Assembly (NCBI GenBank): GCA_034401135.1
Contig: JAWZSP010000004.1
Location: 3,224,001 to 3,288,000 of the forward strand
Origin: Volutella citrinella
Lineage: Eukaryota; Ascomycota; Sordariomycetes; Hypocreales; Nectriaceae
Direction: 5' to 3'
DNA length: 64,000 nt
Part shown: positions 1 through 11,558 of the stretch, piece by piece
Numbering within the stretch: position 1 is the stretch's first letter
How the letters are laid out: every line of letters begins with the position of its first letter
Position numbers and translations under genes: made by a program
The notes under the pieces: generated by a model
Told to the model about the DNA's origin: nothing
What the model saw: only the letters and a program-made list of their open reading frames with translations
The model's database searches: none

Positions 1-369
1 TGGAGTCGATGGCACTGTTGTTGCAAGAAAACGAGAACAAAAAAACGAATCAAGTGAGCCCAAACCCAATCGATTTCTCAGTCGTCGCAGAAAACGCCTT
101 GTCCGTCTATTCTCGATCTCGCTCTCGTAGAAGGCCTCATGGTCTGTCCAGCTCCCAGTGCAGGAGAAGTAGTTCGCTCGCTGGAGGGGGAAAAAGAAAA
201 GAAATCAACGCCAATGAATGCCAATTCTTCCCATGCCTTTAAAAAAGAAAGAAGAAGAAAAAGGAAAGAAATAACGCCGTCCCGGTATCCTTCTAATGAT
301 CCCAAACATACACGACACCCCAGTCTACCAAATCGATTACAAACCTGACGCATCGAGGCGTCCTCGCCC
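1..369. other. 3' flank, no gene seen
   Basis: A-rich sequence lies downstream of the chitinase-like gene that ends at 370. It should contain that gene's 3' UTR. Only short overlapping open frames without family features are present. Confidence 0.5.
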
Positions 370-1757
370 TCAAGAAGAATGCAGTGCGCGGAAGCCAGCC
401 GCGATCAAGCTTCTTGACTTCTCTCTCGAGTCGGCTGGGGCGTTCCAGTAGAAGAGTCCCTATCAGATGTTGGTGAGCAAAACCGCCCGACACTGCCGCG
501 AGAAGGAAGCGGGGACACGGCATGATGCGACTCAGAGAGGACATGCAACAAGGAACCATTCACTCACCCCTAGACCCTTTTGCTTGCAGAATCCCGCCTT
601 GATTTTGACGGTATCGGGGTTGTCGTACGTCACGAAGCCGCCGTCGCCGCCGACACACTGCGCAGCGACGTGGCGCTTGTCCACCGACTCCTTGCACCCT
701 TTTCGAGGCAGCTGGTTGTACTCAAAGGTGCCCGCGTCGCCGCCCCCGCCGCGGAACTTCTGGCCGGGCCCGTTTGCATGCAAGAAGCTCCTGCCGTACG
801 TCGGGATGCCAAAGAGAATCTTCTTTGCGGGGAACCCGTGGGACATGAGGTACGACACCCCCGAGGAGCCGGATGGCTCTGATTTGCTCATGGCGTACAG
901 TTGAGAATGGTGGCCCGACTTGGGGCTCCAGGGGCCGAAGAAGTCGTAAGCCATGAGGTTGATGAAGTCCAAGTAGTCAGCCGTGACGCCGAGGTCGATG
1001 AACTGCAACACCGATTCGCTGGCGGGCAGAGCGGCTGTCAAGATGAACTGGTCCTCGGGGAGATGAATCCGGACCGCCGCAAGGAGTGCCAGGAAATCGT
1101 ATCCCTGCTTCGCATCACACGGGTACTCCCATGCGACTTTCACGAGTCAGAACCGTTAGCACCCTCGTCGCCCGGCCAGAACAGATAAAAAAAAGAGCCC
1201 CCAAGAGAGGAAGGGAAGTGCCGAGTTAAGACCACTTACTGTCGATCCCGTCCAGTCCAGACGCTTCCACGAGGCCGCGGGCCGACCGCGCAAAGTTGTC
1301 TCGAAGGAGCGTGCTGGCGGCGACCTTGGGAAATACCTCGGACGAATTGCCTCCCCCAATGGACAGCACTACCTGAAGGTGAGGATGCTTCTGCTTGAGG
1401 TGCATCAGGGACCCCAATCCGCCCTGCACGCCGTCGACTGGCGCGCCGGCATCCGCCCACTCGTCGCTGAGCTGGAGCACCGCGGGGTCAGTTTTGTTGC
1501 CCTCGAAAAGGTGTGGTCGCGAATGGGGAAATTCCACGCCGGCAACACAACCGCGCGGCGGGATTTGGGAAACTCACAAAGACGCCGCCGTCCGGCGCGA
1601 CGTGCGCAAAGGCGTAGTAGACGTGGTTGATGCAGCTGTAGTTGAGCATGCCCGGCGTGTCGCCCTGGTAAATGCGGAAGTTGGGGAAGTAGACGGCGTT
1701 GGTGAACATGACGTTGGACACGCTCGAGGCGATCCGCGACTTGCGCGAGGGACTCAT
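370..1757 (-). CDS. GH18 (class V) chitinase-like protein
   Basis: Four exons on the minus strand: 1757-1578, 1471-1240, 1136-568 and 459-370, giving 356 residues. The ATG at 1757 is used; the frame is open a little further upstream but without an ATG. Family-typical blocks include NAVYFPNFRIY near the N terminus, the substrate-strand motif VVLSIGGG, and the active-site segment DGIDIAWE at residues 134-141, with Glu141 as the expected proton donor. INLMAYDFFGPW and the C-terminal LFYWNAPAD follow. No signal peptide or carbohydrate-binding module is visible, so an intracellular or non-classically exported protein is likely. The third Asp of the canonical DxxDxDxE motif is Ala139, which may lower activity or may be normal for this subgroup. 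Introns start GTGAGT, GTAAGT and GTGAGT. Family assignment is firm; substrate (chitin or another GlcNAc polymer) is inference. Confidence 0.92.
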
Positions 1758-4700
1758 GATGGCGGAAACGAGGGATGACAAGAACCAGGACGGTCACAAA
1801 ATAGCAGGCTAGCGGCGGAGATAAACATGAACAAGGCTGTCGGGATAACAGGAATAAAATAATCAGGCGGAAGAGTCGAATCCGAGAGCGCGCATATGCC
1901 TTTTTGTATACGGCATGCTCCGAATGGACAGTCGCCTGCGAGCTGAAGGATGATCGGGAGCCGTGAGCTGGACAGCAGATCCAAGCATCGAATTGTGGCA
2001 GAGCAGCCTTCGGCCGATGGGCTAGAAGGATTGGTGAACTATATACGTCCTTCTGGACCGCTCGCTACCAAACCAGTAACAGATGCGACAGCAAGGCGAC
2101 AGGAGGAACCTGGACGGAGTCGTGGGCCAACAGCCTGGTCCCGGTGGAGCAGGGGACGGTATCCAAATTACGGGAGGGTCCAGGATACAACGATACCATG
2201 ATGCATGACATAATTGCGGGGAGCGCTCTCTGAGAAGGGCTCTGCGAGAGGAACGAATGAATTGGGTTGAGTAGAACCGCACCCCTTTGGGCGTGCGTCG
2301 GGACCGAGCCGCCGAGACGTGGAGAGAGTCGCCGGGCGAATCTACTGACTCCCTGACTGACAGAATTGAGCGAGCGAGCGACGACCGTACGGCTGGACGT
2401 TGGTCGTGCTTAGTCCTGGATGCTTTGACCACCGCAATCATCTGGAGGTGAAGCCTTCACCGTACTAGGCCAAGCCAGACCACGGCCACTCCGTCGTCTG
2501 GTTTTGGTGACAGACGCTTTCTCGCTTCACTCCGCGCCGCCGGCCGGCCGCCCGAACAGAGTAATTACATAGTAGGATGGTGAGCATGCCCTGGTGGCGT
2601 GCTGACGGTTGCGCGGGCGGAAATTCGCATGCCAATTCCGGGGCCCGTTGACATGTGTTGTTGCCATGTGGCGACGGCGGGACTGGTCAAAAAGGTTGAG
2701 CGTCAATCACAGCTTGCAGTACTTGCTCGGGCGTGTTGATTCAGCCCCATGGCTTGGGGCAAGATGAAACGGAGCGCAGGCCAAGCCAGACGCGCAGGCA
2801 CATACAGAAGATGGCCGTGCTTGTGCATTTCAATCTCACGCTAGCCTTGCCGCAAGCACAGTACTAAGGAGAAGGTCGCGATTCCACTCTTGGGTGGGCA
2901 GGACACTCATGACTCTCAGCTGTGTGTCGTCTCTCACACCCAGTCTCACATCCTCTTGTCTGTATTATGCTCTCGTGTGTGTGTGTGTGCGTCCGTGTGC
3001 GTGTGTGCGGCTGTGCGAGGGTAAGACCCGGAACACGACAGGCGGACCAGTCAGCAAGCATGTATCGCCGAGGAAGCCTCGGGCTTCTGACAAGGGTAAC
3101 CACAGGATCACAGAGGCCCGTAATCCTAGAGATTCGGCGCAATTGAGACTGTGAAACGAGGCACAGCCGATACGCATCAGGATAGGGCTTCGTGTTGGTC
3201 GAGTGCGTTTCCAAGGTCCAACCCCGTCAAACGTCACTCGACTCATGCTCGAGGCATCGGCCCCGCGTATCAGGCACACAAGAACTCATCGGCGGATATG
3301 CCTTCATTTCGAAATGACGGGAAACGGGCGGCTCCGGGGCCTCGCGGCAGTAGAAGTTCTGGAAGATTTGGAACACACTAGCCGCGAGATTAGTTCCATA
3401 ATTAAAGCTGCCAGGATGCTGGGCTCAGAGTTGAGTGGAGCGCCAGGCCTCGCCATCGCTTTGTCGAGCACTCGTCAACGGCGAGGGCCCTGTCCATTGG
3501 GGGATTGGACTCTTGGGGGCCCTGGCTGCCAAGGTCTCTCAGGGGACTAGCATGCAAGGCCAGGGCGAATCTCGCCATAAATTGTCCCTCGTCAAACCCA
3601 CCGTCCGGCGTCATCCCCGAAACATCCATTTGGCAAGTCCTCTTTCTGAAATTCTGTCCCGGATTGCCGACCCGCCTGGGGCCACAAGCTGTGACGTGCT
3701 CGCAGTCCTGGCTGCCTCGAAGGCTCGCTCAACTTGAGACCAGCCACCGAGGCTAGCGCCATGGCTAGGCCAGAGCTCAGTGCTGACACTGGCCAGGCTG
3801 AGGCTCAGACTTTATTTCTGGCGTGACTGTGGCTCCGCTGCATGGCGACCTGGGTGTCGATCTGGCGCCGTCTGGTTGCTTAGTCCCCATTCCTTCCCAT
3901 CCCAGCAAACAATTGTCCTTGGCCCGAGGCCTTGCCTGGACAGACTGGCGTTCAAGAATAGCACTTGACGGACGGACTAGCAATGGCCCATGATGGCACA
4001 TGGCCGCTGAAGGAAATGTCTCGGCAAAAAAAGGGAAACGTCGCTGGCAGCCTGGTACAGATGATGCAATGCCACGTTGGCATCCGGTTACAGCACTGTG
4101 GTGAGGCAACTGTGTCGATTGCCGCGCGGGAGAGGGTTTGGCTCGGCTAACCAGACACCAAGCCTCGGGGTGATTCGCTCGCTGGCACGGGGCGCCGGGC
4201 TTGACCCTCGCCAGCTGATACTCAATATTGTGTTGGCCTGCAGCTGGCGACGCCAGCAATCATTTGTAAATCGGACCGCGTGATTATTAGTCGAGGTCAG
4301 TGCCCGTTGGTTATGGTTAGGGTCGGCGGTCCATGCATCAATCAGCCCAACGTGATGTTGCATTGTCATCTATCTGGGGAGGGGGAGTGGCCCATTCGAG
4401 GACAGGAGGACATTGTTGGAGACAAGAGGTTGGACGACGAGTATCCGTACACAACTGCCCTAGGCAAGGCAGCCGTGGACCAAGACAAGGCGGGACCGCT
4501 TCTGCATTGCATCCCGTCTTGAAAGAGTCCTTTGCACCGCTTAGGAAAGGAGTGACGGAGCATGTCTCGGCCAAGAAACATACGGTGTGATTCGCTGCGA
4601 GTGTCAGCCATCGGTGGTTGTGTATGGCCCAGCAGCAGCCATCTTCTTCACATTCGGCTGGGCGCGCCCAACATGGTGCGCCAACAGCTGCCGACGGACA

Positions 4701-5561
4701 CGGCACGAGGGCGTCGATGTCTATCAACCCGCAGCATTGAAGGTATTGGGTGGGACGCTGGGAAGGGCGGGGAGGCCCGGCCGGGAGGGGAGACCTGCAT
4801 GATCGCCTCTCTCGTTGGGCGGAATGAGGCCAATTCTCGTCGGGAGCGGCAGAAGCAAGTGACACAACCCGTTAAGGCTGTTCGATGCGTGTTGATACAA
4901 CGCTCCCGAGACCAGCTCTTGCTTACACACCCAGTAAAAGACAGAGATGCCAATTCCCAGATCTGCGCGCCTCTTGTTCTTCGGAAACGAATACCCTCTT
5001 TTCCCTTTCATTTCCTTCCCTTTTTAACTCCGACAACGTGCGGCTGCTAGCCGTAAGCCTCTCGTAGCCGATCAGCTGTTCACCGCATTTGGGTCTCTTA
5101 CACCCTCTAGCCTGGTGGTGTTGTCATTGTTGCTGCACGGTAGCAAACAAATCCGCCCGGGGAGTCGGGAATAGTCGAATAGCAAGGCTCAGAGCATGCG
5201 AAACGCATATCCTATCACCAACACCGCGTATCAGAATGGGCCAAAGCGCGGGGAACCCACACCGGGAACGCCATCAGCACCCTTCCCGCTCGAATGGCGT
5301 TCTCAGGTGCCCCAAGGCATTGGAAATGTCGGCAGCCAAGCGCCTACGCTCATCCCATGACCATCCTTCAGATGCTAGCCTCGTCTGCAGGCTGCCAGAT
5401 TGGAGTTACACGGTGGCGGGCCCTGTTGGTTAGGCGTGAGTTGTCCAGGCCAGACTTGCTTGGACCCGTCAGTTTCATAAAAGGACCCCCCGCGAGAGCA
5501 GTGGTCATTCCTCGGATCGGCTCAAAGCTGTACCTCCTTACCATCGATAAGAAAGCCAATA
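1758..5561. other. 3.8-kb spacer, no supported gene
   Basis: This lies between the divergent chitinase-like gene (-) and the LaeA-like methyltransferase (+), so it must carry both promoters. The open frames in it are short, overlap on both strands, and show no domain or splice pattern. A GT-rich simple tract is at about 2976-3010. No tRNA T-loop signature was found. Confidence 0.5.
2976..3010. repeat. GT-rich microsatellite tract
   Basis: An interrupted (GT)n run, gtgtgtgtgtgtgtgcgtcc followed by further gtgtgcgtgtgtgcg, lies in the non-coding spacer. It is an ordinary simple repeat, possibly polymorphic between strains. Confidence 0.8.
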
Positions 5562-6830
5562 ATGTCAGTGACTCGCGACGAAGACGAATGCTCATTCTCG
5601 TTCCTCTCGACTTCGGGAGTGGAAACACCTACCAGTCCGACCGACGATGATACAGACGGGTTCGAGTTCGTTTCCAGCGGACGAGACAGCAGCTGTTCTC
5701 TCTGGGACTCTAGCTCAAGTGCCTCAACCTCGGTCCCTCCACTCATCCATGCGTACGAATTTCAGCATGGCCGCCGGTATCATAGCCTGAAGAGTGGACA
5801 ATATCCACTACCAAATGATATTGGAGAGCAGCACCGTGAAGAGGTTGCGCATGCCTTGATGCTGCAGTTGACTGTAGGTGCTGTACTGCTGCGTCTGGAA
5901 ACATGCGATCGGCTCTAACGTTGCCATAACTATAGGACGGAAAGCTATTTCTGTCAGACGTTGGCGAGGAGCCCAAACAGATACTCGATGTGGGAACTGG
6001 AACTGGTGAGCTCCACTGACATCTGCGTTCTGAGAAGCAGTAACTTATAGATCGAATGTCAGGGCTTTGGGCCATAGATGGTAATGCGATATGTCTCTCT
6101 GTTTGATTCAATCTGTTGCTCACATGATTAGTTGCCGACCTCTACCCTTCTGCTCATGTTACCGGTACCGACCTATCACCGGTTCAGCCGAAATGGATCC
6201 CACCAAACGCTCGTATGTTTGTTGAAGACTGCGAAGACCCAGAATGGCTACAAGGCCCTGTATTTGATCTCATCCACTTCAGGGGTGTGGCTGAGGTGCT
6301 TCGGGGCCTGGATACAGTGGTTGCCACAGCATACCGGTATGAAGTGGCGATGAAAGGGATGCTGTGGGAACATGCTAACCATTCATAGGAACTTGAAACC
6401 AGGTGGCTGGATCGAATTCCAAGAAATGGACTTCTCAGTACTCTGTGACGACTCTACAATGAAGAGCGACGACCCTTTGCGCACCTTTTTTGACCTCAGC
6501 GCCCAGGGAATGCGCCAGTACGGGTGCCGAGGATTTGGCAGGCAAAACCTCTGTGACACTCTTGAGAGAGCCGGGTTCAGGGAGATTCACATTGTGACGA
6601 AAAAGGTGCCCGTATCTGCATGGGCCTTCGACCGAAAGCTAAAGACTCTGGGCACACTGCTGCAGCTCACCCTTCTCGAGTCGCTGGATGCTTTTGCAGC
6701 CAAACCCCTGGCTGCGCTTGGCATGCCTGCCGAAGAAAGGAAGAACGCCATGAAGCGAGCGCGCCAGAGCCTAGAAACAGACACGGCTCATCGATACATG
6801 AACTATAACTTCTGTTTCGGTAAGAAGTAA
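5562..6830 (+). CDS. LaeA/UMTA-like SAM-dependent methyltransferase
   Basis: Five exons: 5562-5873, 5936-6005, 6063-6080, 6132-6336 and 6389-6830, giving 348 residues. The acidic, Ser-rich N terminus is followed by YHSLKSGQYPLPND, a hallmark of the fungal UMTA/LaeA family. SAM motif I is ILDVGTGTGLWAID (about 120-133), continuing VADLYPSAHVTGTDLSPVQP. LKPGGWIEFQEMD is the usual motif III region. Exon 3 is only 18 nt and encodes the middle of motif I (the LWAID part); without it the Rossmann loop is broken. All four introns keep frame, and the last has a CTAAC branch site before its TAG. Family members act as small-molecule or protein methyltransferases, and LaeA itself is a nuclear regulator. 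This one cannot be assigned to a substrate. No biosynthetic cluster surrounds it. Confidence 0.9.
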
Positions 6831-7507
6831 GCACGAAGCACCAAGAATGATACTCAGCATTAGATGGTTCTCTGGGAGGACAAACTCACCATGGCTGGAT
6901 CATGGGACCTGGGCATAGGGTGGTATAAGATTGTAACGATTGTGATTCTGCGAGGTTGATGGCCTATTGTTGTGTTTATCACCAGGTTCCATGGTGCATG
7001 GCAGGCCTCAGTAGTAGGTATGGTAATCGCTTTCCTGTTGTCGTCTTCGCAGCGGTTGGGCGGTTTGGTTCGAGAGCCTCTGCGCCGCAGACCCAGGATA
7101 GCTTTAATCTGCTGTGGTGTCGAACTTTGCTATTTCTTGAATAGAACCATGGATCATATTTGAAAGTAAAAGGAATGCAGTGGCAGGCGAGTGATCTTGG
7201 GAAGGTGCTGGTGACCTGATGAGGCGACAACGGGGCAGTGTGGATACAAGGAATTGCGCACTATACGCACTGTCCCTGCGTCGCCTGCTGGAGCTTTCCG
7301 CCCAATTTGTAACCAGGCTCTGGATTGGTGCATAACGGCATCAACTCTCCAACTTCAACGGCCAAAATCAATCCACCTCCTCAAGTCAGCTTGCTCCTAA
7401 TAGCACCCGTGCCTCGAAATACCGTGCGCAAGTCAAGAAGGACGCAGAATACAGAGGCAGCTATCGCACATCCTTTCAGCCTGCGGGCTACTCCAAGTTC
7501 GCCCACC
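6831..7507. other. Spacer, promoter of YTH1
   Basis: Holds the 3' end of the methyltransferase transcript and the presumed YTH1 promoter and 5' UTR. The YTH1 frame is open upstream to about 7325, but no in-frame ATG precedes 7508. Nothing else seen. Confidence 0.5.
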
Positions 7508-8266
7508 ATGGCCACGGTCATAGAGTCCCCGGCCGACGCGATCCTCAACCACTCCGCAAAGCCCTACAACTTCCGCTTCTCGCCCTTCCTGCGCGAGAAC
7601 TACCAAGTCGGCCTCCCCCCCGACCGCCCGATATGCAAAGCCTTCCAGTCGGGCCACTGCCCCAACGGCACGCGGTGCGCCGAGCGACACGTCGCCGACG
7701 CCAAGGTTTCGCAGCCCACCGGCGGGCTCAACTCGCTGGTCTGCAAGCACTGGCTGCGCGGCCTCTGCAAGAAGGGCGAGCACTGCGAGTTCCTGCACGA
7801 GTACAACCTGCGAAAGATGCCCGAGTGCAACTTCTTCATGCGCAACGGCTACTGCTCCAACGGCGACGAGTGCCTCTACCTCCACATCGACCCCCAGAGC
7901 CGCCTGCCACCCTGCCCGCATTACGACATGGGCTTCTGCCCCCTCGGCCCCAACTGCTCCAAGAAGCACGTGCGCCGTAAGCTATGCGGCTTCTACCTAG
8001 CTGGATTCTGCCCCGACGGGCCCGAGTGCAAGCAGGGCGCCCACCCCAAGTGGTCCAAAGACTTGGAGAAGCCGACGCTCAAGTCGGAGGAAAAGGAGGA
8101 GGAAGTCCGCATCGAGATGCCAAGGGACGAGGATATGGACCGCTACAAGGACCAATCTAGAGATAGGGACGACCGGGGGCATGGTCCACATGGTGGAAGA
8201 GGTGGTGGAAGAGGCGGAGGCAAATGGAGGGGCCGAGACAGGCGCTTCCGTGGCAGAGGCCATTGA
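7508..8266 (+). CDS. YTH1: YTH1/CPSF30-type CCCH zinc-finger mRNA 3'-end processing factor
   Basis: One exon, 252 residues. The ATG at 7508 sits in a strong context (caccatgg). Five CCCH fingers are visible at about residues 43-61, 79-97, 107-126, 136-154 and 160-179, the number and spacing of yeast Yth1 and of the core of metazoan CPSF30. The segment just before finger 1 ([12 protein letters not shown]) is also typical. The C terminus is acidic and then ends in an RGG/GGR-rich tail. In known systems this protein is part of the cleavage and polyadenylation factor and binds the pre-mRNA near the poly(A) signal in the nucleus. It is convergent with the DUF1776 gene, with 333 bp between the stops. 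Finger 5 has C-x4-H rather than C-x3-H, read directly from the sequence. Confidence 0.95.
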   Translation: MATVIESPADAILNHSAKPYNFRFSPFLRENYQVGLPPDRPICKAFQSGHCPNGTRCAERHVADAKVSQPTGGLNSLVCKHWLRGLCKKGEHCEFLHEYNLRKMPECNFFMRNGYCSNGDECLYLHIDPQSRLPPCPHYDMGFCPLGPNCSKKHVRRKLCGFYLAGFCPDGPECKQGAHPKWSKDLEKPTLKSEEKEEEVRIEMPRDEDMDRYKDQSRDRDDRGHGPHGGRGGGRGGGKWRGRDRRFRGRGH

Positions 8267-8599
8267 GGCGGCCTGGAGGGGCCTGTGGCTGACGTATCTG
8301 ATGTTTTCTTGCGGGAGGGGAGTTTTGATACCATTGGGGGGAATTCACGAAGACACACAAAACAAGGCGTTGGAGTAGCCTAACTGCCCATGAGAGAAAG
8401 GCAGCTTGCACGGCGCGGAAGGGTCTACAGATGTACAATACAAATGGGTGGGCCGAACCATGTCATATCACATCAAAAAGCTCTGTTTGTCCAAGCTCAA
8501 GGGGAGATCCTATATACTTCATTACGAGTGATTTTACATGCAGAGCTACAGCGTCGTGGTCGTCGTTGTCGTTGTCATCGTCGGAACTACTCGGCTCAA
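8267..8599. other. Convergent 3' spacer
   Basis: 333 bp between the stop codons of YTH1 (+) and the DUF1776 gene (-). It should hold both 3' UTRs, which may overlap. No gene seen. Confidence 0.5.
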
Positions 8600-10212
8600 T
8601 CAAGCAGAATCGCCGGCTTGAGGGGTCCAAACAGCACCGTCTGACTCCGAGTTCCATACATTTGTTTCTGAAGCCGGGACGGCGATGTAATCCTGTGAAC
8701 CATCACCGTTCTCGCTCTCATCCCGCTCCGAGCCTTCGTAGGAGCTTGTCTTCCAAGTCGACAGCTCATCCACTTTCCTGATGCCCATGAGCCAAGCAAC
8801 CAGACCCCTCGGTGCCCATTTGCCGACGAAGCCGTAGACACTAGCGCCGAGGCCGACGCGGACCGTGTCGGCGGTGATTGATCCGTCAATGACGTCGAAA
8901 ACAGAGTTGTGCAGTCGTCGGAGAGAGCTGCCCTTGAGACCGCGGACTCGTCCGCCGGAGATGGCGGAGCTAGTTTGGGCCACAAAGTTGCGGCCGTAGA
9001 CGTGGCGAGCACCGTCAGGCCAGACCAGAGTGTCTTGCGGATTACCAGAGGTCACAAGGCCCTGCTGCTGCTGCAGGGCGCCGCGAGCAGGCACAAAGCC
9101 CGAGAAGTCAAAGGTTCCCAGTTGCATGTGCGTCACGGGGATGTCGAGGGGTCGGAGCTCCGCGGTCAGGACTTCGGTGAAGGCCGATAGGGCCGAGCAC
9201 ACCGTTGCCTCTGGGGCGTGGAAGGGTGGGTTAATGGATGATATTATGGAGGGCGTAAAGACGAGGACCTTTGGAGGAACCCATTTTTCGCCGATGGGGT
9301 TTAGTCGGGATGTGAGGAGAGGGAGGAAGGCCTGGATGGTGAGGATGGGCTGGAGGAGGTGGGTATTGAAGAGGTCGGCGAAGCTAGAGGGGGGGATGGT
9401 GGCGATGGGAGAGGTCTGGTAGTGCAGGCTTGGAATGAGAATGACAGACTTGAGAGTCAGCTGGTTGGGCTTGATATGGGGTCCTGGTGCTTGTGGTGAC
9501 TGGAGGTAGGCGGCAAACTGTTCGATGGCGGTGCCGGCCTTCGGAGGCTAGAGTCTCGATGTCAGCGGGCCCGGGTTACCCGGTGCAAGCAGCAAGGATC
9601 GCAACTCACGTTGGTCGTATCAATACCGAGAGGCCGAATATCTGGCCGCGACAGGGCTTGGACAAGAGACTCGTCCTCGGCAGCGTTGCATACAATGTAG
9701 ACGATGAAGCCGCGACGTTCCATGTCCAGGGACAGGGACTTGGTCAGGGGCAGAGTCGGTGAGCCAGCGATGACGATGACCTCGGTGCGGCCCCCATTAC
9801 GAGCTCGCTTCGCCCTCCTAGTCTTCCTGCTAAGCTTGGTCTCTTGGTATCCCTGATAAACGACGGTTCCGCAGATGACGATGACGAGGCCAGTCAAAAT
9901 TTTGTGCTTCATAACCCAGTCCTGAATTTTCTCCACCCGTGACAGCGCGACGGCCGACACTGGCTCCTTGACAGGGACCCTCGGTCTCACAGACTCTGGG
10001 ATCCATTTCGTCGCGGCGAGGGTTTCTCGGACGGCCTCGGCGGCGCGGTCGACGTTCTTGTCCAAAAAGTCGGCGACATCGTCGGAGTACCGGCGGAGGT
10101 GGACCGGGAGGTTAGACAGCTTTTTGGCGGGGGCTCCGCGTCAGCTCTGGGAATCGTCACGGGCAGGATGGGAGCTTACCACGTCTAGAAACTGTTGATC
10201 GTCTGCCGACAT
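8600..10212 (-). CDS. DUF1776 membrane-anchored degenerate short-chain dehydrogenase-like protein
   Basis: Three exons: 10212-10180, 10119-9610 and 9547-8600, giving 496 residues. The first exon encodes just 11 residues starting MSADDQQFLD. One membrane segment is at about 85-101, followed by a basic stretch. The C-terminal two thirds resemble an SDR Rossmann fold: a beta strand and loop VIVIAGSPTLPLT (about 125-137) stands where TGxxxGxG would be, and SALSAFTEVL (299-308) where YxxxK would be. Both catalytic signatures are therefore degenerate. The combination of this N terminus, one membrane helix and an SDR-like body matches the fungal DUF1776 family as I know it; its function is not established. 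The tail is acidic and Ser-rich. Introns start GTAAGC and GTGAGT. Confidence 0.85.
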
Positions 10213-11238
10213 TTTGTGTGGTTGATGATGGAGGAAAAGGAAGGCCGGCTCTGCCTCATATGACGAAATCAATCTTGGGCTTTCATGCTAGTGGAGAAGC
10301 TCTGATTTCCACATGTTCAAGCGTGGAGCGCACGGACCATGAGACCACGATCTCCACCCGTAACCAACCACGGCGACGAAGCATCACTTCAGTTCATTCA
10401 TGTTGCAATGCACGTAATTAATAAAAAATATAGAGATTTTATTTGGGACTTGATTCTACTGTGCGTGTATCAGGATGCGCCAAAGCAGATGCATTGATCG
10501 CCTTGTCCAGTTGTCGCTGAGTTGTCGCTGAACTCGCGTAGAAGCGGTCTGGACCACCACCAGTCGAAGGCTTCGAATAATGAATCTGCTTCTTTATAAT
10601 AATCCAAGCTCGATCTTTCCTGCGCCCGGATACTGTCAGAAGCTATTCTGACAATGGCCCGAGAGCCATCATTCATCGTCCCATCATTGCCGGCATCGCA
10701 GACGCGGTGGCATATGACAGGTCGAGATGGTGCTGCGGTTGCATTCGCACTACTGGCACGTGCGAGCAGGTTGGACTGCATGAATCAATTGGTAGACTTG
10801 ATAAGTTCACGGCGGAATGGTTTTCTGATGACTTGTGATGTTCCAACTTGTCAACGTTTACTTTTTGCCTTTTTAGAGTGTCGCCAAGTCACTTCTACAG
10901 AAGTTGAATGACATCCATGCCCATATATCCCATTTCATCTGGTTCGTTTGGGGAACGGATCTTGCGAAAGAACTCGGTGCTGGCAGTATTGTGGGGAAGA
11001 GTCCCCTAGAAAGGGTAATCCGCGGCCAAACCTCACACTCTCGGCCTCGGATTTAGTTTAGTCCTTTCAGCTCCGTGACTTACGTAAGGCGTAGATCTGT
11101 ACTGAACCAAAGCACGGAGCTTGACCAGAGGCCACATCTCCGTCGTCTGCCAGGCCTTGTCACCATTTAACAGTGCCCCATCCGCCACCGTTCACCAATC
11201 CACCACACTCCTTTCTTTACCACACCTACACCGTCGCG
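10213..11238. other. Divergent promoter spacer
   Basis: Lies between the DUF1776 gene (-) and SSS1 (+) and should hold both promoters. An AT-rich patch is at about 10420-10445. No gene or RNA seen. Confidence 0.5.
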
Positions 11239-11558
11239 ATGGCCGACCAAGTTCAAGAATTGCTCGAGGCACCCATCGAATTCTGGCGAGATGGGTCGCA
11301 GTTTGTGAAGCGATGCACAAAGCGTATGGCGCAAACACCACTGTTTCGAAGAGATCAATGCTAATGCAACTGGCGTACAGCGGATAAGAGCGAATACATC
11401 AAGCTGAGCACCGCCGTCGGCATCGGCTTCCTAGTCATGGGCGCGACAGGATTCATCGTCAAGCTCAGTAGGTGGACTGCTTCCCATGCTGGTGTTGGTT
11501 ACTGACTTTGGGAACAGTTCACGTGCCCCTGAACCACGCCCTCGTTGGCGGCGCCTAA
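11239..11558 (+). CDS. SSS1: Sec61 gamma subunit (SSS1)
   Basis: Three exons: 11239-11323, 11381-11467 and 11518-11558, giving 70 residues. Both introns interrupt codons, so no single open frame shows the gene and it is easily missed. The protein starts MADQVQELLEAPIEFWRDG, continues FVKRCTKPDKSEYIK and then a single membrane helix rich in G, V, I, L and F. It ends HVPLNHALVGGA. This is the classic tail-anchored gamma subunit of the ER Sec61/SecY translocon, which clamps Sec61 alpha. Length and motif order match the family exactly. The first intron has a CTAAT-like branch site. It is expected to be essential and constitutively expressed. Confidence 0.95.

Noticed and set aside
2022..2441. 139-aa minus-strand frame
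   Set aside because: Arg/Ser-rich without motifs, overlapping other frames. No support as a gene.
7061..7110. GGTTCGAG-like T-loop motif, considered as tRNA
   Set aside because: No matching acceptor stem, D-arm or anticodon arm could be paired around it.
7433..7969. 178-aa minus-strand frame
   Set aside because: Shadow of YTH1; Ala/Val/Glu-rich and without motifs.
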